Assembly: GCF_000715075.1 (NCBI RefSeq)
Contig: NC_134082.1
Location: 104,758,399-104,822,398, forward strand
Length of the DNA stretch: 64,000 nt
Source of the DNA: Nicotiana tabacum
Lineage: Eukaryota; Streptophyta; Magnoliopsida; Solanales; Solanaceae
Reading direction: 5' to 3'
Shown here: positions 36,641 to 48,666 of the stretch, in pieces
How the letters are laid out: each line of letters opens with the position of its first letter
Numbering within the stretch: the first letter of the stretch is position 1
Notes under the pieces: generated by a model
Seen by the model: the letters and a program-made list of their open reading frames with translations, nothing else
Database searches by the model: none
What the model was told of the DNA's origin: nothing
Position numbers and translations under genes: made by a program

Positions 36641-39600
36641 ATGCCTAGTGGTTCTTTGGGTGCTCATGTATATGTGTCTACATCGGTGGGTGATTCTGTT
36701 GTGGTATATCATTTACATCGTTCGTGTATAGTTGTGATTGGGGGTCTTGAGACTCGTGTAGATTTGATTCTTCTGGACATAGTGATTTTGATGTCATATT
36801 AGGGATGGACTGGCTATCACTTTACCACGCTATCTTAGACTGTCATACCTAGACTGTAACCTTAGCCTTGCCAAGTTTGCCTCGTTTAGAGTAGAGAGGG
36901 ACTCCTGGTCATTCTACCCGTAGTGTTATCTCTTATGTGAAGGCTCGACGTATGGTCGAGAAGGGGTGTTTGGCCTATTTAGCATATGTTCGTGATTCTA
37001 GTGTTGAGGTTCCTGCTATCGATTATGTGCCCGTTGTTCGCGAGTTTCCTGAGGTATTCCCTTCAGACCTGCCGGGTATGCCACTCGATAGGGATATTGA
37101 TTTTTGCATTGATTTAGCTTTGGGCACTCAGCCCATTTCTATCCCGCCGTATCGTATGGCCCGCCTGAGTTGAAAGAGTTAAAGGAGCAGTTTCAAGACT
37201 TGCTTGAGAAGGGTTTCATAAGGGCGAGTGTTTCACCTTGGGGTGCACCAATGTTGTTTGTTAAGAAGAAGGATGGATTGATGAGAATGTGTATTGATTA
37301 CCGACAGTTGAACTAGGTTACAATCAAGAATAAGGATTAGGGCATCTGATGTCCCTAAGACAGCTTTCCACACTCGGTACGGTCATTATGAGTTCTTAGT
37401 GATGTCATTCGGGTTGACAAATGCCCCAGCAACTTTTATGGATTTGATGAACCGAGTGTTCAGGCCTTATTTGGACTCGTTCGTAATAGTGTTCATTAAT
37501 GATATTTTGATATATTCCCGCAGCTGGGAGGAGCACGAGCAACATCTTAGAGTGGTTTTTCAGACCTTGAAGGATAGTCAGTTATATGCTAAGTTCTCGA
37601 AGTGTGAGTTCTGGTTAAGTTCACTTGCATTTTTGGGTCATGTTATATCGGCAGAGGGTATTCAGGTTGATCCGAAGAAGATTGAGGTAGTCAAGAACTG
37701 GACTAGACCAGCATCAGCTACAGAGATTCGGAGTTTCTTGGGAATGGCAGGCTACTATCGTCGGTTTATGGAGGGGTTTTCATCTATCACAGCCCCGATG
37801 ACCAGGTTGACCCAGAAGGGTGCCCAGTTCAGATGGTCGGATGAGTGTGAGGCGAACTTTCAGAAGCTCAAGACAGCTCTGACTACGACACCGGTATTTG
37901 TTTTGCCCACAGGTTTAGGGCCTTATACAGTCTATTGTGATGTATCTCGTATTGGACTTGGTGTAGTATTGATGCAGGATGGTAAGGTCATTGCCTATGC
38001 TTCACGACAGTCGAAGATTCATGAGAAGAACTATCCGGTTCATGATTTGGAGTTGGCAACCATTGTCCACGCGTTGAAGATTTGGAGGCATTATCTGTAC
38101 GGCGTGGCATGTGAGGTGTTCACGGATCACAAGAGTCTTCAGTATTTGTCCAAGCAAAAGGAGTTTAATTTGAGGCAGAGGAGGTGGTTGAAGTTGTTGA
38201 AGGATTATGATATCACCATCCTATATCATCTAGGAAAGGCCAATGTGGTGGTCGATGCTTTGAGTAGGAAGTCAGCCAGTATGGATAGTCTTACTGATAT
38301 TCCGGTCGATGAGAGGCCACTTGCTTTGGATTTTCAGGCTTTGGCCAATCAGTTCGTGAGGTTGGATGTTTCTGAGCCCAGCCGTGTGTTAGCTTGCACA
38401 ATTGCTCGTTCTTCATTATTGGAGCGTATCCGATCTCGGCAGTATGATGATCCCTATTTGTATGTCCTAAGAGACACGGTGCCAAGCAGGTTACCTTAGG
38501 TGATGATGGAGTTCTGAGATTGTAGGGTCGAGTTTGTATGCCCGATGTAGATGGACTCCGAGAGTTGATTTTATTAGGATTTACGGCAGCATTATCGATG
38601 GAGGAGAATGAAGAAGGATATCGTTGCGTATGTGGCTAGGTGTTTGAATTGTCAGCAGGTTAAGTACGATCATCGGAGGCATGGCGGTGTGTTCCAGAAG
38701 ATTGAGATTCCTGAGTGTAAGTGGGAGCGTATCACTATGGATTTTGTTGTTGGACTCCCACGGACTCAGAAGAAGTTTGACGTAGTATGGGTCGTTGTTG
38801 ATAGGCTGATCAAGTCAGCGCATTTCATTCTTGTGGCAGTCTCTTATTCTTCTGAGAGATTAGCTGAGATCTATATCTGGGAGATTGTTCGCCTTCATGG
38901 TGTGCCCGTGTCTATCATTTCGGACTGAGGTACGTAGTTTACCTCCCGCTTCTGGAGGGCAGTTCAGTAAGAGTTGGGCACACGGGTTGAGTTGAGCACA
39001 GCATTTCATCCTCAAACGGACGGGCGGTCCGAGCAGACCATTCAAATTTTAGAGGATATGCTCCGAGCTTGTGTCATTGACTTTGGAGGCTCATGGGATC
39101 AGTTTTTGCCTTTAGTAGAGTTTGCCTACAACAACAGTTACCAATCGAGTATCCAGATGGCTCCTTATGAGGCTTTATATGATAGGCGGTGTCGGTCTCC
39201 AGTTAGATGGTTTGAGCCGGGAGAGGCTCGGTTATTAGGTACGGATCTAGATCAGGATGCCTTGGACAAGGTCAGGATTATTCAAGATAGGCTTCGTGCA
39301 GCTCAATCCATGCAAAAGAGTTATGCCGACCGCAAAGTTCATGATTTGGCATTCATGGTCGGCGAGCGGGTATTGCTTCGAGTGTTGCCTATGAAGGGCG
39401 TGATGAGATTTGGGAAGAAGGGTAAGCTTAGCCTTAGGTTTATTGGCCTGTATGAGATTCTTGATCGAGTGGGAGAGGTGGCTTATAAACTTGCGTTACC
39501 ACCGAGCTTATCAGCCGTGCATCCAGTGTTTCATGTGTCCATGCTTCAAAAGTATCACGGTGATCCATCCCACGTGTTAGATTTCAGCACTATCTAGTTG

Positions 39601-39830
39601 GACAAGGACTTGCCTTATAAGGAGGATCCGGTAGCTATTCTAGACTGGCAGATTCATCAGTTGAGATCGAAGGGTTTTTCTTCTGTTCGTGTTCAGTGGA
39701 GAGGTCAGCCTCCTGAGGCATCGACCTGGGAGTCCGAGTCCGATATGCGGAGCTGTTATCCCCATCTTTTCCCCGACATAGGTACTTCCTTCTTCTGTCC
39801 GTTCAAGGGTGAACGGTTGTTTTAGAGGCG
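36641..39830 (+). pseudogene. pol remnant of plus-strand Tekay
   Basis: The protease lacks its N-terminal half but keeps DVILGMDWLS (about 36785-36814). RT starts with FPEVFPSDLPGMP, is interrupted by a deletion after QLN*VTIKNKD (near 37336), and resumes with [17 protein letters not shown]. The catalytic motif reads FIND at 37492-37503 instead of FIDD. RNase H (YCDVSR, DLELA, FTDHKS) is in the same open frame, which ends at 38499. Integrase lost its HH zinc half near 38575 but keeps CLNCQQ and the D, D, E regions. A chromodomain (LRSKGFSSVRVQWRG) is at 39598-39825. Stops at 38926, 38935 and 39595 also break it. Confidence 0.88.
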
Positions 39831-39835
39831 GAAAA
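39824..39835 (+). other. Polypurine tract, plus-strand Tekay
   Basis: AGAGGCGGAAAA directly precedes the TG of the 3' LTR. Confidence 0.8.
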
Positions 39836-42800
39836 TGTGATGACCCAAAAGGTTATCACTTGTTTTTAAAACGAATTCTACGTTCTGAGGATTTAAAAAC
39901 CTCTTTTAGCGTCACCTCGATTTGCATGCGCAGTCCGAACGCGTAGCTGGAAAGCTTATATGTGAAAATTTGTGAAAAATGATAAGTTTTGACTATAAAA
40001 TGAATTAATTTGACTTCGGTCAACGTTTTGGGTAAACGGACCCGGACCCGTGATTTGACGATCCCGAAGGGTCGTAAGAAAATATGGGACTTGGGCGTAT
40101 GCCCAGAATCGAATTCCGAGGTCCCAAGCCCGAAAAATAAATTTTCAAGGAAAATTATTTTCTGAAATTGTTTAAAGGATTTGGAAATGAATATTGATTA
40201 GAACATTTTGGTATCGGGCCCATATTTTGGTTCCGGCACCCGGTACAGATCTTATATGTGATTTAAGATAATTCTGTGAAGTTTGGTAAGAAACGAATGT
40301 CATTTGACGTGATTCGGACCTTAAATGCAAAATTTGATGTTTTAAGAAGTTTTGAAATATTTCATTGATTTTGAGGTTTAATTCATTGTTTAAGGGGTAA
40401 TTTTGGTAATTTGATCGCACAGATAAGTTCATATGATGTTTTTGAGTTAGTACGTATGTTTGGTTTGGAGCCTCGAGGGCTCGGATGAGTTTCGGATATG
40501 TTTCGGAAGGTTTTTGAACTCATAAAAGTTGCAGGTTTTTCAGTTCTGGTGTGCTGGTATTTTCTTCTTCGCGTTTGCGGGAGGACCCTCGCGAACGCGA
40601 TGAGTTATTCATGCCGAAGGAATTTCTTTCTACACGAACGCATGACCCAGGTCACGAACGCGAAGCTTTGGGGGGTCTTCCCTTCGCGAACGCGGGCTTA
40701 GTAACGCAAATGCGAAGGCTTATGATCCTGGGCAGGGGGAGGGATATTATACCCTATGCGAACGCGACCTCCTGGCCGCGAATACGATGACTCGAGGAGT
40801 TAATGCTCCGCGAACACGATCCTGTTTACGCAAACGCGAAGGTCTCTCAGGCCTAGCTCATCGCGAACGCGAAGATCAAATTCGCCCAGTTATTTTAAGT
40901 TCCAAAAACAGAATACATTACGGGATTTCCACCATTTTTCATAAACTTCATCTTCTCCACACCTATTGGGAGATTTTTGAAGAGGAACTTCACCATAGCT
41001 TCATAGGTATGTAATCCTAAGCTCGTTTTCTTCCATTTTTATCAACACCCACTATATTTCTAGGCCTAAAACATGGGATTAAGGGTAGAAAATTAGGGAT
41101 TTGGGTAGAGTTAAGGCTTTTTGATTATTTGGGAAAATGACCTCGTTTTTGGGTCGGATTTCAAAACAAATTATATATTCGGGCTCATGGGTGAATGGGT
41201 GATCGGGTTTTGGTCCGAACCTCGTGTTTTGACCAAGAGGGCCCGGGGTCATTTTTTGACTTTTTGGGAAGAATGATTAGAAAGCTATAATTAAGCATTG
41301 GAATTGGATTGTTTAGCGTTTATTGATGTTATGAAGTAGATTATATCTAGATACAATTGATTTCGAGCCTAATTCGAAAGGAAAGGTGGTGTTTGAGGCT
41401 TGAGTTGGCCGTGGAAATTCCAGGTAAGTGTTTGGTCTAACCTTAGCTTGAGGGATTAGGAGTTGTGTCCTATTTGCTATTTGTTTCTTGTTGAGTACGA
41501 CGTATAGGCATGGTGACGAGTATCTATACGTTGGTGTCGAGCATGACCGTGAGTCTTATATTGTGATTTTCATGACTTCGTTGTATTATTCATGTCTTGG
41601 TAAGGATTTCCATTTGTTGTATAAAGTTGTGGAAAGAATTGTGACCTATGAATATTGAGAAGTGTTGGCTCTAGTTGTATAATGAATTGTGAAAGTATAA
41701 GTGATAATTGAACCTCTATAGCATTGGCTCGAGTTGTGAAGTGAATTGTGAAGTAAAAGTGTGAAAGAAAAGAGATCATTATGTTGCCTCCTTGCTAGGC
41801 TATTGTTGAGTTGTGGTTCCCTTGCATTGTGTTCTTAATTGATATTATGGATGCTTAGGTTGATGACTCTTTGTGTTGGGTAAGGATTATGGTTATTCTC
41901 GGGGAACAAGTTTGGTTATAGCTGAGGTAGTTAGATGTTGGAACAAGTTTGGTTATAGCTAAGGTAGTTAGATGTTGTAACAAGTTTGGTTATAGTTGTT
42001 CCTCCCTTGCCGGGACGTAATTACTTATGCTATCGAATCCCTTGCCGGGATAGTATTGATCCCTCGTCGGGACTCTTGTTATGATTGTTGTTGATTTTAT
42101 ATGTGGATCGGGTTGCACACCGCAACAATGTTATATTGGATCGGGTTGCACGCCGCAACAATATTATATGTGGATTGGGTTGCACGCCGCAACAATGTTT
42201 ATTGGACCGGGTTGCACGCCGCAATAATATTATATGTGGATCGGGTTGTACGTCGCAACAATATTATATGTGGGTCGGATTGCACGCCGCAACAATGTTA
42301 TATGGATCGGGTTGCACGCCGCAACAATAATATATGTGGATCGGGTTGCACGCCGCAATAATGACAAATAATATAGATCGGGTTGTACGCCGCAACAATG
42401 TTGTTATATATTGGGGTCGGGTTGCACACCGCAACAACTATTGATACAAGTGTGCCTAGTTTGGATATTAGTTTCTTTTGTTTTGCTGTGGACTCTAAGC
42501 TGCCCTTAGACTGTTACTTTGGATTTACTATTAATACTGGTATACCCCCGCATCATGTTTCCCTCTCCCATCTTTACTTGCTTATTCCTGCTTTACTTTC
42601 CGTTGTATATTATATAACTACACAGGTTTATTTGGTAGTCTGGTCCTAGCCTCGTCACTACTTCGCCGAGATTAGGCTAGGCACTTACCAGCACATGGAG
42701 TCGGTTGTGCTGATACTACACTCTACACTCTTTTGTGCAGACCCCAGTGTTGTAGACTTCAGACCGCAGTGAGATTGCTGACTCTTGTTCATCAGGCGAC

Positions 42801-43179
42801 CTGAGGTAACCCTGCAGGCGTCCGTAGGCCGTGGCATCTCCTTTCTATCTACCTTCCTATTTCTTACATGTATTTCCAGAGACAGAGTTGTATTAAATTC
42901 TTTCAGACCTTTATTTATAGTATTCTTAGACCGTCTGTAAAACTGTGACACCAGTTCTTGGTAATCGAGACATCAAACAGTTGTAATAGATATTCATGTT
43001 CAGATGGCTTATTATTTTCTTCCGCTTATGTTAAAATTCGTTGTTTAAATGTTATTTCTTCGTAATTGTTAAAGAGAATAAAATTGTTAAAAAGGTAGAT
43101 GATTCAATAATTGGCTTACCTAGCTCACATTAGTAGGCGTCATCACAACTCCCGAGGGTGAAAAATTCGGGTCGTGACA
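39836..43179 (+). repeat. 3' LTR of plus-strand Tekay element
   Basis: It runs from TGTGATGACC to GGGTCGTGACA, 3344 bp. It carries the same CGCGAACGCG cluster (40565-40880) and a 10-unit version of the minisatellite (42107-42440). The segment missing from the 5' LTR (about 41388-41846) is present. Confidence 0.9.
42107..42440 (+). repeat. Minisatellite in 3' LTR, about 10 units
   Basis: Units correspond to those in the 5' LTR with one fewer copy and slightly different variants, so the array has changed in copy number since insertion. Confidence 0.88.
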
Positions 43180-43184
43180 ATAGA
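43180..43184. repeat. Target-site duplication, right copy
   Basis: ATAGA directly follows the CA end of the 3' LTR. The MULE reading frame restarts here. Confidence 0.9.
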
Positions 43185-43536
43185 TGAAATTCTTAGGTTT
43201 AATCCTGGTACTATATGTGTTGTTAAACTAAGTAAAAAGACTTTTGAAGTTGGCAAAAAAATATTTGTTGGCTTCTACATCGGTTTTGATGCATTGAAAA
43301 AGTCCTTTAAGGCTGGGTGTAGGCCTTGTATTGGATTAGATGGTTGTTTCTTAAAGGGTGTTTGCAAGGGGGAATTGCTTGTTGCAATCTGTAAGGATGG
43401 TAACAGCCAGATGCTTCTTCTAGCTTGGGTAGTGGTTAAGGTTGAGAATAAGTTCAATTGGACCTGATTTTTAAGGTTGTTGAAGAGTGACCTTGGAGAT
43501 GAGACAAATTTCACATTCATAACAAATATGCAGAAG

Positions 43537-43633
43537 GTTAGTATTATGTTCTTTATTTTATTCTTATGCTATCTTTGTATTTATTTTCTTCAGTTGCTTT
43601 CATAAGTCTTACTGATAGTTTCTTATTGTGTAG
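43537..43633 (+). other. Putative intron 2 of MULE transposase
   Basis: GTTAGT to GTGTAG, 97 bp. Joining gives the frame NMQK-GLYQAM, which matches the expected continuation of the catalytic domain, so it is well supported. Confidence 0.7.
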
Positions 43634-44748
43634 GGATTGTATCAAGCAATGGATGAAGTACTGCCAAACTGTGAACATAGGATGTGTTACACACATCCTA
43701 GCTGATTGGTCCAACAAATGGTGAGGCAATGAAATAAGAAATTATTTCTGGAGGTGTTCTAAAAGTACTTATGAGGCGGAATTAAGAAAGAATTTGAATT
43801 CATAAAAAGATTAGGTGGCAAAGAAATTATTGATGACTTGTTGTGGTATAACAAAGAAACGTGGTCTAAGTTGTACTTCAAGTTCTTTGGCAACTGTGAT
43901 AGTGTGGACAACAACATGGCCGAAAGTTTCAACTTCTGGATATTAGAGCCAAGGCACAAGACAATTATAACAATACTTGATGAAATCAGAGTGAAAATGA
44001 TGAACAAGATTGGGAAATTGAGAGAATTTGTTAATGGTTGGATCTGTGATATCTCACTATTGGCATTGAAGGTTTTACAGGAAAACACAGTCAAGTCAAT
44101 GAAGTGTGATATTATATGGAATAAAGACACAAGATATAGAGTGAAAGAAACTGAATATCTGAAATATTTGGTTTCTTTAAAAAACATGACATGCAGTTGC
44201 AGATCTTAGATGCTAAAAGGCATACCATGTGCTCATGCAATAGCTGTCATTCACTTCAAAAAGCCGGAGCCAATTAACTATGTTGCTTACTGGTAACCAA
44301 AGAGACTTACTTGAAAGTCTACAGTCATTTTATTCAGCATGCCTTTAATATGTCAGTGTGGCCAGACTCCTAGAATGTATCTGTTATTCCACCAACAGTC
44401 AGAAAGATACCGGGGAGGCCAAAAAAAGTTAGAAGAAAAGAGTAAACTAAAAACAAGACAGGCAAATTGTATAGGAGAGGACTGGAGATGACATATAGAG
44501 CATGTAATGAGAAAGGCCATAATAAGAGAGGGTGTTGTCATAAGACAAAGACAACAGCTTCAACTTCAACACCAAGTGCAACAACAAGTGCAGCACCAAG
44601 TGAAAGTTCTAAGGCTACTGCAGCACCAAAAACTGGAAGAGAAAGGGGTAGACCAAAAGGTTATACCAATGAGACAAGGCCCTACAAAAGACCAAGAGTG
44701 GTTGGAATAGGGGTGCTTCAAACAGAAAGTGGCTTCACTATCCATAAT

Positions 44749-44829
44749 GTAAGGCCTCTTATTATCTTTTGTATATCAAATAAGCGGTATTATTTATTTA
44801 GACTAACCAATTTTACTTTTCTTTAATAG
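44749..44829 (+). other. Putative intron 3 of MULE transposase
   Basis: GTAAGG after TCCATAAT and TTTAATAG before CTTGAAATGCC frame 81 bp of AT-rich sequence after the knuckle region. Support comes from the splice consensus only. Confidence 0.45.
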
Positions 44830-45187
44830 CTTGAAATGCCTTCCAGTAGGCTCGGAAATATTATATCTTCAGCATATGTCACTGGAGATATTGGGCACAC
44901 ATCATCAACTAGAGTGAAGCGGAAAGGAAATGCAGCAGTGACATAAAGACAACTCTATCAGATGAGAGGAAAAAAGTTCATCCACACAAGGTCAAAATCT
45001 GCACAGTTAAGTCAAAGAAGCACAACATAACCCTCACAACCTTGAAAACCTTAAGAACTTCTTTTGTACTTGGCAGATTATTTTAAACTTTTATGATGTA
45101 CGATTATGTAGAGTAGTTACTCTTTTGTGTTAGTAGCAGTGACTGCAATGATGCACTCTTTTATGTTAGTAGTTATAACATAATTAT

Positions 45188-45271
45188 GCAATCTTTTGTG
45201 TTAGCAGTTGTGACTGCAATCTTTTGTGTTAGCAGTTGTGTCCGCAATCTTTTGTGTTAGCAGCTGTGTCT
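45188..45271 (+). repeat. Three exact-length 28-bp tandem repeats downstream of MULE
   Basis: Units beginning GCAATCTTTTGTGTTAGCAG start at 45188, 45216 and 45244. Two more diverged units lie just upstream (from about 45117). They follow the end of the MULE coding region. Confidence 0.85.
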
Positions 45272-45328
45272 AAAATGCTTGGAATAACTATTGTTCTTTA
45301 TGGTAATTATTGTAACTAATGAATGGTG

Positions 45329-45333
45329 TTATC
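45329..45333. repeat. Presumed target-site duplication of the Ogre element, left copy
   Basis: TTATC immediately precedes the LTR. The partner would lie near position 68065, outside the window. Confidence 0.4.
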
Positions 45334-48135
45334 TGTCGCACCTCCTTTTTACCGCGCCTGCGGGGCGCGTGGGGAGTTTTCTCCAATTAAAGGATAGTCG
45401 AAACGGGATTTGTTTATTTGTTTCAGAGTCGCCACCTGGGAATTTTAAGGCGTCCCAAGTCACCAATTATAATCCCTGAATCGAGGAGAATATGACTCTG
45501 TTTATTATTCTGCGAACCAGAAATCCTGAGTAAGGAATTCTGTTAATCCGGAAGAAGGTGTTAGGCATTTTCGAATTTCGTGGTTCTAGCACGGTCGCTT
45601 AACTGTTTTTATTATTGGCTTAATTATCTTGATTTTTATTAAATACTTTTTGTTACGTGATTTTTCTACCGCTTTTACTTATTGTGATTAAGGATCCTTC
45701 TTTGAATCGAATTATGCGTACGTATATTCGTGTTATAAATTTAGAAATGCGGAATTGTGTCACGCGTACGTGTACACAATAACTTTTGATAATATATTAA
45801 GCAATCATTTGTGTTGAATCAAGAATATTTGTTTTTCTTAAATATTGAACCACACATCGCGGATTTTTATGAAATTAATTTAACGCCTTTGGAAAAATCC
45901 TTTTATTAAATATTCGCTCGAAATTGCGCGTACGCATAATCCGAATTTTGCTTTTTTTTTAAAAAAAAAATATAATCAAGGTACGCGAACATATCCCTAA
46001 TTGCGCGAAATATTTGCAATGATATTAGGGATTTTTCCATAAATTGTTTATTATATTATGAGAAATCTTCATTTAAGATACTCTTAATTCTTAAAAAAAA
46101 TTCACAATTTATTGATTGTCGCCCATTGATTATAAATTCGCGTATGAATTACATTTCTCCAAACTATTCAAATTTAAAGAAAAGAATAAACATATGATTA
46201 ACACTATTTTTAGTAAATACAACATATGTATACTAAAATGTGAATAACGTATGAAACTAAAAAAAATTCAATTCTTGAACGGAAATGATATTTTTCGAAG
46301 AGTTCTCAATATTCTTTTTGCAACGAATGCTACTATTTACACTCTTAAACTTGTTATACATTATAAATCTAATCTCTTTCTACATTGCTTGTTCTTAATT
46401 TGATAGGCCTAATTATTTTTGATTAATTGCTATTGATTGAATTCGAAATATACTTAATCAACCCAATTTTTATTCTCAACCTATACGAGTTATTTGGCCG
46501 ACATAAAAAAATCGTTGACTTAAGAAGACAATATCACATATAACATGAATATACCCCTACACCATTCACCATATGCCAATATCGTGAATATAACAGATTT
46601 TATCGATGCATCTTTCGGCTATTGATTATGAACATGAACATTATTATGCTAAATATGAACAAGACACAATCAATACTATCTTAGCCTTAAAAATCAGATG
46701 TTTAACAACATAGACTAGTAATGCTGTTATCTTGAAATTTCCATACTAGTCTATACTAGCAATTTTAAGAGATGCGATTAATGGCCAGTTTTCTGCCATG
46801 TTCCCTATTTTGATGATTCAAATACAACTTATACTGAATGAAAATTCGAAATAAATAACTTTGTTACAATATTTATACAAAGCTTCAAAAGGAAATAATT
46901 AGCTAATAGTTATTGTATCAAGCATATTGTCATATTAACATACACGAAACAAAACAGAAGTTTGAACTACTGAATTTAAACACGTGGAAGACAAAATTAT
47001 AATTCTCAAACTTCATCTATTCATTATGTTGGAGCTTTTCACCACATGATTTTAAAAGACATGTACCTGGAAAACGAAGGCAGAAGGAAAAAATTTCAGC
47101 AGTAGCAGCAGTAACAAAATCAGCAGAATACCAGTTTTTCCACAGATTTGAGCAATAATAAGACCCGAGGAACCCAGATAAAGAGTGACAGAAAACTTGA
47201 GAAAAATTTCAGATTTGAACCGAACAATATTCACAAGCAAACAACGGACAGATTCTAGAAAAATAACATTTTTCAGATTTCAGTTTCTTTCCTCTATCTG
47301 TTTCAAATTCCTATTTCTGATTTTTCTGTTTCTGCTGCCGTATCTGTGTGTGAGTGTGTATGTGAGTGTTCTATTTTCTGTTTCCTTTACTATTTTTCTT
47401 TCTTCTCAGATTTCTGTTTTTTCTCTCAAAATCTGCCTTTTCAGATTTTTTCCCCTCCAAAAATCTCTTAAAGTCTGCCTTAAGCTCTATCTCTCAAACT
47501 CTCTTCTTCTGAAAACTGCCCCTATTCTCTGAAAAACTCTCCTAAAACTGATCTTAAAAAACTGACTGCCCTCTATTATGAAAAGCTGATTTCCCTCTCT
47601 CCGGAAACTCTCCCCTTAACTGTCTGTCCAGCTCCTGTATTTATACAGGCTGGTCCTAGGCAATTTAAGTGCTTCTTGGACCCCCTTCTTCTTTTAAAAT
47701 CAAAAGTTCCATTAAAAACTGCTTTTGAATAAATTAAATGATCCTATCCTGATTTTAAGCAGCCCCATTATCCCTTGTTCCCCCTTTATTACTTAAATAA
47801 AGCCATTAACACTCCATTATCAGCCCACTATTATATCATATTACTCTTACTGTTTTATCTGTTTCATTCCCAGAAATGTCCCTAAAATCCTACTGTAATT
47901 ACTGTCCAAGTTATCTGAATTAAACTTGTTTAGAAGCTAACAACCAACTCCTAAATCAAATAACAGTCTGTCCTTTCATTGTTAGTTAATTGACCCAACA
48001 AACTCAATGTCTAATAACTAATGGACAAGCTAGATTCAGATTGAGCAGCTGAACTTGCATACAAACACATTAACACTATGCAGAGCTTAACAGAACCAAA
48101 AAATTGAATTGAAATTCAGATCAACATAAATGCAG

Positions 48136-48163
48136 GGGCATTGTCAGTATACTGACAATGCCC
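48136..48163. repeat. Perfect 28-bp palindrome in Ogre LTR
   Basis: The half-site GGGCATTGTCAGTA is followed directly by its reverse complement. It is the counterpart of 1361-1382. Confidence 0.8.
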
Positions 48164-48620
48164 TGAAACTTACTGGTTCAGAAATCAACATATACACAGC
48201 ATTCATTTTGACAGACTCATTGAAATGTAAACAAGGGTGATTTAACTGACGAGTATTAATTTAAACTGATCATCTACAACAATTGTCCATAATTGGTCTA
48301 AAACAATAGAAGCAGACTGTTTTTTTTATTAGCATTATCATAAGTGAGAATTCATAATATAACTAATCGACGAACTTAATCGAGTCGATTACTTACATTA
48401 TGAACAATCACAACCAACTGAAACAGTTTCATATTTGACCATATAGACGGGCATGAGACAAAGGTGACAGAATTAATCAAATAAAATCAATTAACAAGCT
48501 ATTAAGACAAACAACAACACACGTAGAATACACAAAATAATAGAAAAAATACCTTTGAATCTTCAATTTTAATCCGACTCGAACTCAGCTTGGATTTGGA
48601 TTTTTGTTTGAAATCAAACA

Positions 48621-48666
48621 GACCTTAGTCGAAGTATTTTCCACTGAAAATACTTCGACTAAGGTC
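48621..48666. repeat. Perfect 21-bp-arm hairpin in Ogre LTR
   Basis: Arms starting GACCTTAGTCGAAG are exactly complementary around a CACT loop. It is the counterpart of 888-933. Confidence 0.82.

Larger units (their letters stand above)
32853..43179 (+). mobile_element. Tekay/Del-type chromovirus in plus orientation
   Basis: This is a complete LTR-to-LTR insertion bracketed by perfect 5-bp duplications (ATAGA) and lying inside the MULE transposase gene. The coding region is damaged by internal deletions and point changes. Its pol is clearly related to that of the minus-strand array (for example WFEPGEARLLGTDL), but the LTRs are of a different family. Confidence 0.92.
43180..45035 (+). pseudogene. 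MULE transposase, catalytic and C-terminal part
   Basis: The MULE transposase core is clear. GCRPCIGLDGCFLKGVCKGE holds the first catalytic Asp. The next conserved block, usually with S-D before the x-KG motif, reads ITNMQKG, so the second Asp is missing. Then come LWYNKETWSKLYF, NMAESFN, and a SWIM zinc finger C-x-C...C-x-H (CSCRS*MLKGIPCAHAIA, about 44192-44245). A CCHC knuckle (CNEKGHNKRGCC) follows near 44497. Stops where Trp is expected interrupt it (TGA at 43465, TAG at 44207); further stops and frameshifts are near 43700 and 44290-44450. The protein in family members cuts element ends in the nucleus. This copy cannot work. Confidence 0.87.

Noticed and set aside
48136..48163. Palindrome as a bacterial-type terminator
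   Set aside because: No T-run and the context is eukaryotic LTR DNA.
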